DNA of 64,000 nt from Thermoproteota archaeon (GTDB lineage: Archaea > Thermoproteota > Thermoprotei_A > Sulfolobales > NBVN01): contig JAUQPH010000004.1 of NCBI GenBank assembly GCA_030550455.1, positions 1 through 64,000 on the forward strand. Direction: 5' to 3'. The notes under the pieces are model-generated. The model saw nothing but the letters and a program-made list of their open reading frames with translations, did no database searches and was not told where the DNA came from. Made by a program: the position numbers and the translations under genes. Every line of letters begins with the position of its first letter. The stretch's first letter is position 1. Positions 36,221-44,984 of this stretch are shown here, piece after piece.

Positions 36221-36242
36221 AAGGGCCACCCCCGGCCCTTTT
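36221..36242 (+). terminator. Hairpin with T run
   Basis: AAGGGCC (36221-36227) and GGCCCTT (36234-36240) form a stem with loop ACCCCC, followed by TTTT. This resembles an intrinsic terminator and directly follows the alternative-pairing element, so the two may form one attenuation unit. The sequence from 36243 to 36436 shows no other gene. Confidence 0.55.
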
Positions 36243-36436
36243 ATTAACGCATTAGACAAGCTTCGTTCTTAAGATGTTCTAGTGCTTACCGCATAGCTTG
36301 TAGTAGTTGTTAGTAATAGAAGTGATTTGAGTCAGTGATGACTTTAGCTAACAGAGTCTCTATCAGTCACTCTCAAAGTTTCTTAAGCATCCAGATTTAA
36401 TATTATGGATTTGTTCAACTATAGTGGACGATCCCC

Positions 36437-37516
36437 ATGGATGTCGAATCTAAGTTGGGGCTAGTACTTAGGGATACTGAAGAGGTTGTTACCGTGGAAG
36501 AGCTTAAAGACCTGCTAGAAGCTGGTGGGGGTAAGGGATACCTAGGCTTTGAGCCTAGTGGTTTATTTCACGTAGGCTGGCTTATCTGGGCTTACAAGTT
36601 CAAAGATCTAGTGGACGCAGGTTTTAGAATGGTTCTACTAGCTGCGACTTGGCATGCTTGGATAAACGACAAACTCGGTGGCGACCTAGACCTGATAAGA
36701 GCAGCAGCTAGTCATGTAGTAGACGTTCTCAATGCGATAGGCTTGGAGGGGCGGTTTGAAGTAGTATACGCTGAAGACCTAGTTGACAGTAGTAAGTATT
36801 GGGCTACTCTACTTAAGGTAGCTAAGTCTACCTCAATCGCCAGAGTTAAGAGGGCTCTCACAATCATGGGTAGAAAAGCAGATGAAGCAGAATCGGATTT
36901 CTCTAAGCTAGTATACCCACTCATGCAGGTTACAGACATATTCGAGCTAGATGTAGACGTCGCTCTCGGCGGTATCGACCAGAGGAAGGCCCATATGCTA
37001 GCGAGAGACGTCGCAGAAAAGCTCGGTAGGAAAAAAGTCGTCGCAGTCCACACACCACTCCTACCATCACTTCAAGGAGTTTCCAAGATGGAAGTAAAGA
37101 CCTTACCTAAAGACGAGATGATGTCGGAGATCAAGATGAGCAAGTCTAAACCCGAGTCAGCGATATTCGTTACAGACTCCGACGAAGAGATTAGAGCGAA
37201 GATAATGAGAGCATATTGCCCTCCTAGAGACGTCGAAGGAAACCCCGTTCTAGGTATAGTGAAGCACATCGTGTTTAGAGGTGGTGAAGTAGAATTCCAA
37301 GTCGAGAGACCAAGTAAGTACGGGGGGTCGATTACGTACTGGAGGTACGAGGATCTAGAAAGAGACTACGTTGACGGTAAGATCCACCCGATGGACCTAA
37401 AGAACTCTGTGGCTGAGTACTTAGCAAAGAGAGTCATAGGTCCTATACGGAGCTATGCTATGAGACCGGGCCGAGAGGAGATACTCAGAAAAATAGGTAT
37501 AGCAGTTACTAGATAA
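36437..37516 (+). CDS. tyrS: Tyrosyl-tRNA synthetase
   Basis: This class I aminoacyl-tRNA synthetase attaches tyrosine to tRNA-Tyr. The HIGH-like motif is FHVGW near residue 44, the tyrosine-binding region is YPLMQVTDIFELDVDVALGGIDQRKAHMLARDVAEKLG, and the KMSKS loop is intact (KMSKSKPESAIF). Length 359 is normal for archaeal TyrRS. ATG 36437 lies about 30 bases after a TATA-like TTTAATATTATGG. The gene is convergent with a metallo-beta-lactamase-fold gene one base away. Confidence 0.97.
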   Translation: MDVESKLGLVLRDTEEVVTVEELKDLLEAGGGKGYLGFEPSGLFHVGWLIWAYKFKDLVDAGFRMVLLAATWHAWINDKLGGDLDLIRAAASHVVDVLNAIGLEGRFEVVYAEDLVDSSKYWATLLKVAKSTSIARVKRALTIMGRKADEAESDFSKLVYPLMQVTDIFELDVDVALGGIDQRKAHMLARDVAEKLGRKKVVAVHTPLLPSLQGVSKMEVKTLPKDEMMSEIKMSKSKPESAIFVTDSDEEIRAKIMRAYCPPRDVEGNPVLGIVKHIVFRGGEVEFQVERPSKYGGSITYWRYEDLERDYVDGKIHPMDLKNSVAEYLAKRVIGPIRSYAMRPGREEILRKIGIAVTR

Positions 37517-37517
37517 G

Positions 37518-38192
37518 TCAAGGAGCATTTAGCACGTAGACCTTAGTCTTCACTATCGACTGAAGACCTTCAGGGGTTACCGTTAGCTCACTAGTTTGCG
37601 TGCTCACTACCTCGTATACGTCCCTTACTATATCTACGAATATGTCTACTGGCTGTAGTGGTAGGTTCATACCCTTAACCCAGTAGTGCATTGGTACGAC
37701 GACCTTAGGCTCAACGACCTTTACTACTTCGTAAGCCTCTCTGGCGTCTATAGTGAAGGTACCTCCCACTGGAACTAGTAAGACGTCTATAGGCTTAAGT
37801 CCTAAAGCCGTACTCTCATCGAAAACGTGTCCTAGGTCACCTAAGTGAAGTACTCTTACACCATCGACCTCGACTCTATAGATCACTACTTCACCTCGCC
37901 TTCTACCCTTAACCTTATCGTGGTATAGCTTAACGCCTCTAGCCATATGTCGACCGGCAATTAAGAACTCACCCTCCCTCATCGAGTGTTTTTCAGCACC
38001 AGGCTTTGCCACTATGTTATATGCGTTGTGATCAAAGTGTTCGTGAGTTATGAGAACGGCGTCGGCCTTAAAGCTGGGTGGCTTTATGCCGAGACTGTAC
38101 CCGTCATGTGGATCGATAGCTATAGTAAACCCGTCGCGGTCTATAAGCTCGAAACACGCATGACCATGCCACCTAATAATCAAGTTCTTCAC
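37518..38192 (-). CDS. MBL-fold metal-dependent hydrolase (UPF0173-like)
   Basis: The metallo-beta-lactamase fold is clear: WHGHACFEL at the start, DPHDGYSLG, the metal motif THEHFDHN (HxHxDH), HLGDLGHV, and VPMHYWVKG. The protein has 224 residues, matching the UPF0173 family of uncharacterised hydrolases found in most archaea. The physiological substrate is unknown. It is convergent with tyrS and separated from the next gene by a 600-base region containing repeat copy C. Confidence 0.85.
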   Translation of the reverse strand: MKNLIIRWHGHACFELIDRDGFTIAIDPHDGYSLGIKPPSFKADAVLITHEHFDHNAYNIVAKPGAEKHSMREGEFLIAGRHMARGVKLYHDKVKGRRRGEVVIYRVEVDGVRVLHLGDLGHVFDESTALGLKPIDVLLVPVGGTFTIDAREAYEVVKVVEPKVVVPMHYWVKGMNLPLQPVDIFVDIVRDVYEVVSTQTSELTVTPEGLQSIVKTKVYVLNAP

Positions 38193-38484
38193 CGCGTACT
38201 TATGCTACAAGGGGAATAATAAAGCTTCCTCTTGAGGACCTCTCTAAGAAGTTGATGTTAAGTCGCGGCCCTAATCCGCAAGTAGAGTAATGCGAGACCG
38301 TTGTGAGGACAATAAGTAGGTTAGAGGCTATAGTTCTATAAGAGTGGTTCAATCGTAGCTACTTCAGAGGCTCCAGGCAACTGTTCCATGTTTCGTATCG
38401 GCTTATGTTACTTGATTGATGCGCTGAGTTGCGCAGATGGGGTTCGGGCTCCTGCTGAAGATGAAGTAGGATGTGAGGTTCTTA

Positions 38485-38768
38485 AGGGGTTCAGCTCTGA
38501 TGTAGGTTTATATCGGTTGGTTTCATTGCCTCATCTCTTTCCCCCGCATTCCGCTCGGGTTTTCATCGGGCTTGGGGGCGTTCAGGGTGACCCCTAGCAC
38601 CCCACATCTTAGATGTCTCGGGGAGAGCCACCATCTACACTATCTAGCGGCTCTCGATCCCTCATCGAAGTACCTCTACGTATACCACTGTATAAGGTGT
38701 TTATAGACGTTTCTATCAATACCAACCAATACGAACAAATATGAAAAACTAAACAGTTTCACGAGGCT
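38485..38768 (+). repeat. Dispersed intergenic element, copy C
   Basis: Copy C is 284 bases long, from AGGGGTTCAG to GAGGCT. It holds the conserved core GCCTCATCTCTTTCCCCC, the small hairpin ACATCTTAGATGT, and the long hairpin GAGAGCC (38623-38629) with GGCTCTC (38649-38655). The 5' AGGGG can pair with CCCCT at about 38591-38595. The tail ACCAACCAATACGAACAAATATG matches copies B and E. It directly precedes the spermidine synthase gene in the same orientation. The region 38193-38484 upstream shows no gene. Confidence 0.8.
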
Positions 38769-38914
38769 CCCTTAAACGCCTTAGAGCTAGGCAAATCTCA
38801 TACGAGATGCGGAGGAAAAGACGGGAAAACGATGGTAATCCATACAAATCAGCACGGGAATTAAACCTCTGCTTTAGCTTATTTTTTAGCATAGTGAAGG
38901 TCTTAGGGAACGTC

Positions 38915-39772
38915 ATGGTGCTCGGTGTTTACGTACTTCAAGCCATTGGTAGGTCGACGTATATGTTGATAAGAGTTAAAGGTGTTTTGGTAAGCAAGAA
39001 GTCTAGGTACCAGCAGATCGACGTAGTCGATACAGAGGAGTTCGGGAGGGTTCTCGTGCTGGATGGTTTAGTGCAGAGTGCTGAAGTAGACGAGTTCTAC
39101 TATCACGAGTCACTCGTACATCCAGCGATGATCCTCCACCCCAACCCTCGAAAGGTTTTAATATTAGGGGGCGGCGAGGGAGCCACTCTCCGCGAGGTAC
39201 TGAAGCATAGTACCGTTGAGAGAGCGGTAATGGTGGATATAGATGAGGAGGTAGTTAAGGTGTCGCGAGATTACTTAGTGAGCTGGCACTCGGGAGCTTT
39301 CGACGACCCTAGGGCCACCGTAGTCATTGAGGATGGGAGGACTTTCGTGGAGAAATTAAAGGAGAAGTTCGATGTGGTAATTATGGATTTGACAGACCCT
39401 TATGGACCCGAGATAGCCCGTGCCCTGTACGGGGAGGAGTTCATCGAGAGGTTACATGAGGTTCTAGCCGATGATGGAGTTCTCTCAACTCAGGCGGGAA
39501 CTTCCTTCTTCTATCCAGAGGAGTTCAACGAGCTACACCGAAGTTTAGCGAAAGTCTTCAAGAAAGTTGCGTCGTTTTCTGTTTGGATACCGTCGTTCGG
39601 CTACTCATGCAACTTCATAGTGGCATCTAAAACTAGGGGGCTTAGTGAAGTTACTGAATACGAGGTAGATCAAACCCTTAGAGCTAGGGGAGTTATAACG
39701 AAGTTCATTAGTGGGAAAGTCGTTAGAGCGTTACTCAACCTCCCTAGATACCGCAAGTACTACACCGAGTAG
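38915..39772 (+). CDS. speE: Spermidine synthase / polyamine aminopropyltransferase
   Basis: The enzyme transfers aminopropyl groups from decarboxylated SAM to a diamine or agmatine. Conserved parts are YQQIDVVDTEEFGRVLVLDGLVQSAEVDEFYYHESLVHPA, the SAM-binding VLILGGGEGATLREVLKH, VMVDIDEEVV, and the catalytic VIMDLTDPYGPEI. I place the start at ATG 38915 because the 36 residues before it (from 38807) are basic and unlike the family. Those extra codons lie partly after repeat copy C. Hyperthermophiles use long polyamines to protect nucleic acids. Confidence 0.92.
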   Translation: MVLGVYVLQAIGRSTYMLIRVKGVLVSKKSRYQQIDVVDTEEFGRVLVLDGLVQSAEVDEFYYHESLVHPAMILHPNPRKVLILGGGEGATLREVLKHSTVERAVMVDIDEEVVKVSRDYLVSWHSGAFDDPRATVVIEDGRTFVEKLKEKFDVVIMDLTDPYGPEIARALYGEEFIERLHEVLADDGVLSTQAGTSFFYPEEFNELHRSLAKVFKKVASFSVWIPSFGYSCNFIVASKTRGLSEVTEYEVDQTLRARGVITKFISGKVVRALLNLPRYRKYYTE

Positions 39773-39775
39773 ATG

Positions 39776-40453
39776 TCATGGTAAGATGTTCTTAATGAGA
39801 GACTCTAGTTCCTTCATGTTTGATACATAAACTAGGTGGGTGCTGTTCAACAACTTACCGCACTTGATTGGAGTGCTACTTAAGGCTACTGGGTACCCGA
39901 CAACCTCAAAAGCACTGCAGTCCCATTCACTATCTCCTACGTACATCGTCTCAAGTAGATCAACACGGTGCTTTCTAGCTATCTCTTCGATTACTTCACC
40001 CTTCTTGAGGGGGTTAACTACTTCTACACCTCGGGGTAAGAGCTTGCCTTCTTCATCACAGAGTAGTTTGTTTGCGTAAACTTCGTCTATACCTAGGTAG
40101 CTAGCTATTCTAGTAGCAAGGAACTCGATTCCGGCACTTACTATAGCTGTTGCTACACCCCTACTCTTTAGGTAGGTTACGACCTCACGAGCGCCTTCAG
40201 CGATCTCGACTTCCTCAAAAGCTTCTATAATTTGACGGCAGAGGACTGTGCCGCGAGCTCTTATTATGTTCTCAAGGTCTAGCCTCATCCAATCCGAGTA
40301 AGTTATTAAACCACGCTCGAAGTCCTTAGCGTAGCCCGCTTTATCGACTAACTCGTACGTACCGAAGACCTTGTGTAGGTACCCCCACGAAGACCTCTCT
40401 ATAACCAGAACTCCATCTAAGTCGAAAACGGCAAGCCTGAGTCTTCTTGACAT
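39776..40453 (-). CDS. HAD phosphatase, phosphoserine phosphatase-like
   Basis: Motif I is DLDGV with D11 and D13, motif II is the Ser in AIVSAG, Lys is in LKKGEVIEEI, and motif III is YVGDSEWDCSAFE. The cap (residues 15-85) is helical, as in phosphoserine phosphatase and related HAD-IB enzymes. The length of 225 fits. It could be SerB or another small phosphatase. It overlaps the upstream lipoate ligase accessory gene by 37 bases on the same strand, so it is in that operon. Confidence 0.8.
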   Translation of the reverse strand: MSRRLRLAVFDLDGVLVIERSSWGYLHKVFGTYELVDKAGYAKDFERGLITYSDWMRLDLENIIRARGTVLCRQIIEAFEEVEIAEGAREVVTYLKSRGVATAIVSAGIEFLATRIASYLGIDEVYANKLLCDEEGKLLPRGVEVVNPLKKGEVIEEIARKHRVDLLETMYVGDSEWDCSAFEVVGYPVALSSTPIKCGKLLNSTHLVYVSNMKELESLIKNILP

Positions 40454-40758
40454 CTGACAATCACCTCATCTACTACGCTCTTAAACAGCGACTCTACTGC
40501 TTCCCTACTGACACCGGCTATGACTAACCTGCTCAGTAGCCGAGGAACTAGGTTAACTAGCTCTAATACGTGTCTACCGGTAGCTTCACGCTCTAAGTGA
40601 TCTACGTATTCAGGGGGATACGCAAAAAAGTCTCCTGAAATCTTCAGCTCGAGCACTCTGCACTTGAGATCAACACTTAGTTCAACTGTAAAAACCTTAC
40701 CACCCTCTTCTTTAACCTCCTTTCTAACAAACACCGTACTCACCTCATAAACACCCAA
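40417..40758 (-). CDS. lplB: Lipoate-protein ligase accessory subunit LplB-like
   Basis: This protein of 113 residues matches the C-terminal domain that bacterial LplA carries in one chain: RKEVKEEGGKVFTVELSVDLKCRVLELKISGDFFAYPPE. In archaea such as Thermoplasma this domain is a separate protein, LplB, needed for lipoate activation by the N-terminal LplA. The gene overlaps lplA (start side) by 19 bases, supporting a complex. Lipoate would be attached to the glycine cleavage H protein encoded at 46523. Confidence 0.8.
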   Translation of the reverse strand: MGVYEVSTVFVRKEVKEEGGKVFTVELSVDLKCRVLELKISGDFFAYPPEYVDHLEREATGRHVLELVNLVPRLLSRLVIAGVSREAVESLFKSVVDEVIVRCQEDSGLPFST

Positions 40759-41483
40759 TCACGCGACCTATACTTCCACTCCAACTCAGACGCTAACCTC
40801 AGCTCGATTTCGGTGTAAGTACCTTCCTGGAGGTCTGCTCCAAGACCTCTCCTAAACCCCTCGATTAAGGCTTTAACGGCCTCCTCTCTCTCAATTCTCC
40901 TTCCCAGGTATTCTGATAGAGTCGTTACTCTAGCTCTAACGGGCCCCCTGGACGAGAGCTTGACTCCCTGAACCTTGATGACCTCGGAAAGAACGTTTAA
41001 ATTCGTAGCATACATAAACGTACCATGTTGTAGTACTACACCGAACCTCCTAATCTGGGCTTGACCAGAGAACTTCTTGCCCGCTACCACACCGTCGTTT
41101 AGTGGTACGAACTCAGCCGGTGCTCCTAAAGCTCTAGCAGCTTCGATAACACCTGAAGTTAGGTACTTAAAGGACTCAGCTACATCCCCCGGGACGTTCT
41201 GCTCAGGTACAACTATTGAGTAAGTGACCTCACCCTCTGGGTCGTGGTAGACTGCCCCACCTCCAGTAACCCGTCTAACAACGTCTATCCCCTCCCTGCG
41301 AGCAAACTCAAGGTCAACGACCTCCTCGACCTTCTGAAAGTACCCTAGAGTGACTGTAGGTTTATTGAATACGTAGAGCCGTAGAGTAGGGACACCACCC
41401 ATAGCTACAGTAAAGAGGAGGGCTTCATCCATGGCCATATTATAGCATCCGCTACCTTCATCAACTATTAATCTAAACCTCAA
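40740..41483 (-). CDS. lplA: Lipoate-protein ligase catalytic subunit LplA-like
   Basis: The BPL/LplA catalytic domain is complete: FRLIVDEGSGCYNMAMDEALL, LRLYVFNKPTVTLGYFQKVEE, RRVTGGGAVYHDPEGEVTYSIV, the lysine loop GKKFSGQAQIRRFGVVLQHGTF, and TTLSEYLGR at the end. The length of 247 equals the catalytic part only, so it depends on the adjacent LplB. The enzyme salvages lipoate for the glycine cleavage H protein; a ligase for octanoate instead is possible. Confidence 0.9.
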   Translation of the reverse strand: MRFRLIVDEGSGCYNMAMDEALLFTVAMGGVPTLRLYVFNKPTVTLGYFQKVEEVVDLEFARREGIDVVRRVTGGGAVYHDPEGEVTYSIVVPEQNVPGDVAESFKYLTSGVIEAARALGAPAEFVPLNDGVVAGKKFSGQAQIRRFGVVLQHGTFMYATNLNVLSEVIKVQGVKLSSRGPVRARVTTLSEYLGRRIEREEAVKALIEGFRRGLGADLQEGTYTEIELRLASELEWKYRSRDWVFMR

Positions 41484-41542
41484 CTCGGACCCAAAGTAGA
41501 CGGCTAGAATGAAATTAAATGTTTTGAGTTATAGCAGCTAGG

Positions 41543-43459
41543 TTAACCATCAAACTCATGTGATTTGTGAGCTTCAATAACACCGAGGTGCTTTAATAGG
41601 AAGGCAACTACGTCTGACATTTCCTTAGCGAGTACTTCCGGAGAGGAGCCTGCGTGACCCGAAGACGTCTCTAGCCTGAGGCATACTTCGTTTCCGTAGC
41701 TCAATAGCTTTGCGTAAAACTTTAGTGCGTGCGCTGGGTGGACTCGGTCATCGTAGATGCCTGTGAACACTATCGTTGGTGGGTACCTCACTCCCTCCTT
41801 CACGTTGTGATACGGGGAGTATCTCTCTAAGTACTCCCGATCGACGGGGTTGTCCGGGTCTCCGTACTCCGTAGTCCACGCAGCACCTATGTACAACTTG
41901 TGGAACTTGAGCATATCCAGTACAGGGTATCCTATAGCCGCAGCATTCAGCAGGTCGGGCCTCATAGTGATTACAGCACCTATTAGTAGACCGCCATTGC
42001 TTCTACCAAAGCCGGCGATAGCATAACCCATAGACTTGAACTTCTCGGCTACAGCTATATAGTCGTAGAAGACGTTAGTCTTTTTATCGCGCATACCCGC
42101 TTTGTGCCACTCCTCACCGTATTCTGAGCCACCTCTGAGGTTAGCGACGACTACGTCAACTCCAAGCTCTAAGAGTAGCGGGATCCAAGAGTTAAACGTA
42201 GGTGTGAGGGCTATACCGAAACCACCGTATCCGTAGATTACTGCGCTTCTACTACCTCTAGGGCTTCTAATCCAGAAGTAGTGTACCTTAACACCGTCAT
42301 GAGACTCGGCAAAACCTTCAACGACTTGAGCGTCTACTAGTTTTTTGTGCTCAGAAAACTTATTGAACACCGGCCTATTCTCGTACTCTACGACCTCGAG
42401 GATCTGGTAAGGCTTCGTAAAGTACCTTACCTCTAGAAAGCCTCCGCTACCGTAGGAATACATCCTCACAATACTTGCCGGCTCCTCAAAGGAGAGTTCG
42501 TCAATCAGCTGTCCTGACAAATCGTATACCCTAACTCTTGAGGAAGCATCTCTAAGGTACGATGCGACTATATATTTTCCCGCAAGTATAGCGTCCTGCA
42601 GTGTGGTGCTCTGTTCGGGAACTAGTTCAGTCACTTTGCTACCTTCATCAATACGCAAGATCCTGCCGAAACCCTTAAGGTCGTAGGCTGCGACGAAGTA
42701 CTCGCTACCTATAGAGTCTATAAAAAACGACCTGAAGTCTCCCTCTAGTATCTTAACCCACCTACTTGGATCCTCTATCGGGCCAGCATAAAGAGAGTTC
42801 CTCACCCAACCATAGCTAACGCTTACCAGCGCTTTCCGTCCGTCAGCAGAACGAGTTAGAGATATGAAGTAGTTACGTGGTAGACCGCTCCCGAAGACCA
42901 GCTCTTCTCTACCGCTCTCTCTTAGAAATACTCTCTCACATGGGGACTCGGCTCCGTCTGGACACTTTCCTTCTCTATGCAGCACAGTGTAGTAAAACCT
43001 CCCATCTCCAATAAACACTACATCAGATACGCTACCCCTAATTTTCTCCACGACCGATAGATCCCTGAGGTCTACGACAACGAGCTCTCCAACATCTGCT
43101 CCCCTTTCGGTATAGAAGTAGGCGAAAAGCCTCCCAACACTGTCAATGTAGTAGTTGTGGATTACTGCGCTCTCTCCTAGGTCTCGACTGTCTACCAGCT
43201 TAAAGACCTCACCGCTTTTTTCTAGATTTATCGAGTAGGTAGCGTTCCTCTTCATGTAGAAAACTCCAGCGGGGTTCTTTTTGACGTTATAAACCACTGG
43301 TAAAGTGTAATAAGCAAGGGCCTTTCTATAGACGTAGCTACTCAGCTGCCGTAGACTGTTTATACACTTATTGCTTTCAGATAGTGCCCAGTTTAATACC
43401 TTTGGGTCGTTGATGTTCTCAAATTCATCAAATGGGTCTAGTAACACGCAAGACCCCAC
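41543..43459 (-). CDS. Prolyl oligopeptidase family serine peptidase (S9)
   Basis: The 638-residue protein has an N-terminal seven-bladed propeller (residues about 60-390) and a C-terminal alpha/beta hydrolase. The nucleophile is S487 in GRSNGG, the acid D571 in DDRVHP, and H602 in SSGHAG. The oxyanion region is YGGFGIALTP, and NLRGGSEYGEEWHKAG is typical of prolyl endopeptidases. It cuts short peptides after proline. No signal peptide is seen, so it acts inside the cell on imported peptides. It is divergent from the encapsulin gene. Confidence 0.93.
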   Translation of the reverse strand: MGSCVLLDPFDEFENINDPKVLNWALSESNKCINSLRQLSSYVYRKALAYYTLPVVYNVKKNPAGVFYMKRNATYSINLEKSGEVFKLVDSRDLGESAVIHNYYIDSVGRLFAYFYTERGADVGELVVVDLRDLSVVEKIRGSVSDVVFIGDGRFYYTVLHREGKCPDGAESPCERVFLRESGREELVFGSGLPRNYFISLTRSADGRKALVSVSYGWVRNSLYAGPIEDPSRWVKILEGDFRSFFIDSIGSEYFVAAYDLKGFGRILRIDEGSKVTELVPEQSTTLQDAILAGKYIVASYLRDASSRVRVYDLSGQLIDELSFEEPASIVRMYSYGSGGFLEVRYFTKPYQILEVVEYENRPVFNKFSEHKKLVDAQVVEGFAESHDGVKVHYFWIRSPRGSRSAVIYGYGGFGIALTPTFNSWIPLLLELGVDVVVANLRGGSEYGEEWHKAGMRDKKTNVFYDYIAVAEKFKSMGYAIAGFGRSNGGLLIGAVITMRPDLLNAAAIGYPVLDMLKFHKLYIGAAWTTEYGDPDNPVDREYLERYSPYHNVKEGVRYPPTIVFTGIYDDRVHPAHALKFYAKLLSYGNEVCLRLETSSGHAGSSPEVLAKEMSDVVAFLLKHLGVIEAHKSHEFDG

Positions 43460-43515
43460 TATAACTACATACCGTTAGAAAAAAGTAGTTTTATTACGGT
43501 TATGCGAGAATCTAG

Positions 43516-44595
43516 ATGGTGTTAACAGTGTTAAGCAAGCACCCGGTAGAAGTTCTTAAAGAAAGAAAGCTGACGAAAAAGGAGTTAGCTGAAGCATTAA
43601 GGCTCTCGATGGTAGCTGAACTAGATGCTATAAACCTATACCTACAGATAGCTGAGAGAGTAGAAGATGAGAGGTATAGAAAGGTGTTCGAAGATATAGC
43701 TAAAGAAGAGAAGACTCACTTTGGGGAGTTCTTAGAGCTCCTAAAGACACTCGACGAAGAGCAGGTCAAGGAAATAGTGGCTGGAGCTAGAGAAGTAGAA
43801 GAGCTTACAGGACTTAAAGCTGAAGGCGACCCGGATAAGGGTGACGCGCAAAACATTAGTGCTGAAGTACTGAGCGAGGAGGAGTGGACCACCCTAAAGA
43901 AGGCCTTTCGAGAAGTTTTGGATGTGGCGAGAGTCTACAGAAGGCATCTCCCAGTAGTAAGCGTAGGAAAAGGCGTTCCGGCCATACCCTTAGGTACTGG
44001 AACAACCACACTCGTAAAGCTGGAAGAAGTAAGTACAAAGTTTAAGATAGCACTACTCGATGTAGAGGCGTCCAGGAGACTTAAGACACCTGTTTACCTC
44101 GGACCAGTACAAGTAGCTGCTTACGAAATCGCTAGAAAAGAGAACGAGTACATAACCAAGTCCCTAGTGAGCTCGAGTGGAGTCAAGATCGAGCTAAGCG
44201 ATTGGGGGACTCCCGGTAACCCAGTTAGCGATGTAACAAGAGCTGTTGCTGAGTTACTGAAAGCAGGGGTCGTTCCGCCGTTCGTCCTATTTGTTAGTCC
44301 ATCTAGGTACGCTAAGTTAGTCGCAGTACACGAGAAAACAGGGGTTATGGAGCTTACTAGAGTCAAAGCCATAGTGAAAGAAGTTGTTGTGGTACCTGAA
44401 CTGCCTGATAGCGTGGCTATAGTGGTAGCATCTAATCCATCAGTGCTAGACTTGGTTGTTGGCGCTGAAGCTGAGATAGAGTTTATAGGACCTGAGGACG
44501 GATTCTACGCGTATAGGGCTTGGGAAACCTTAGCCATTAGAGTTAAGAACAGCTCGGGCATAGCTGTTCTAACTGAATCGCAGCGTAGCTATTAG
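43516..44595 (+). CDS. Encapsulin nanocompartment shell protein with fused N-terminal ferritin-like domain
   Basis: Residues about 20-95 are a ferritin-like helical pair with E35 (AELDAINLY) and E65-x-x-H68 (EEKTHFGEF); the spacing equals that of the encapsulated ferritin iron site (E32, E62, H65 in Rhodospirillum). After a linker (100-120) residues 125-359 form the HK97-type encapsulin shell: VGKGVPAIPLGTG, TPVYLGPVQVAAYE, YAKLVAVHEKTGVMELTRV, and the end EIEFIGPEDGFYAYRAWETLAIRVKNSSGIAVL. The layout is that of the Pyrococcus furiosus virus-like particle. It probably oxidises and stores iron or protects from oxidants. ATG 43516 lies about 26 bases after TTTATTA. No separate cargo gene is adjacent. 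Confidence 0.92.
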   Translation: MVLTVLSKHPVEVLKERKLTKKELAEALRLSMVAELDAINLYLQIAERVEDERYRKVFEDIAKEEKTHFGEFLELLKTLDEEQVKEIVAGAREVEELTGLKAEGDPDKGDAQNISAEVLSEEEWTTLKKAFREVLDVARVYRRHLPVVSVGKGVPAIPLGTGTTTLVKLEEVSTKFKIALLDVEASRRLKTPVYLGPVQVAAYEIARKENEYITKSLVSSSGVKIELSDWGTPGNPVSDVTRAVAELLKAGVVPPFVLFVSPSRYAKLVAVHEKTGVMELTRVKAIVKEVVVVPELPDSVAIVVASNPSVLDLVVGAEAEIEFIGPEDGFYAYRAWETLAIRVKNSSGIAVLTESQRSY

Positions 44596-44653
44596 CGGTA
44601 TGGAGCTCTAAGCGCGAAGACCTATCATTACTAAAGTGAAAATTATTTTTAGT

Positions 44654-44935
44654 AGGGGTTCGGCTCTGATATGAGTTTATGTAGGTTAACGTCATTGCCT
44701 CATCTCCTTTCCCCGCATCGGTCTTGGGTTTGCTTTACCCTTGGGGGCGTTTGGGGCTACCCAGGCATTTCACATCTCGCGTATCTCGTGAAGAGATCAC
44801 ATCGCATACGGGCTATCGCTCTCATCGGGTGGTCTCCACGTGCTGGATTACGCAAAGTCACTTACGTTTCCGTGGTATCCATCAAGCACTTTAAACCTAT
44901 ACAAAACCCGAAACGGATTGGAGCGGCGCAGCCTT
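44654..44935 (+). repeat. Dispersed intergenic element, copy D (divergent)
   Basis: Copy D begins AGGGGTTCGGCTCTGATATG and shares the core TCATTGCCTCATCTCCTTTC with the other copies. Past about 44760 it diverges; the long GAGAGCC hairpin is replaced by weaker pairing around AGAGATC and TCGCTCTC. The 3' limit is approximate. It lies between the encapsulin gene and the Nudix gene, in the orientation of both. An open frame through it (44671-45027) is an artefact. Confidence 0.65.
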
Positions 44936-44984
44936 CGTACCTCTCCGGCATGTTGAGCCATTTAAGTTCATCCAGCTACTTACC

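Noticed and set aside
38425-38460. T-arm-like GGGGTTCGGGCTCC suggesting a tRNA
   Set aside because: No acceptor, D or anticodon stems can be built around it. No tRNA or rRNA gene was recognised anywhere in the window.
38388-38597. Open frame of 69 codons through repeat copy C
   Set aside because: It runs through the repeat, similar frames appear in other copies with different stops, and there is no ribosome-binding site or family resemblance.
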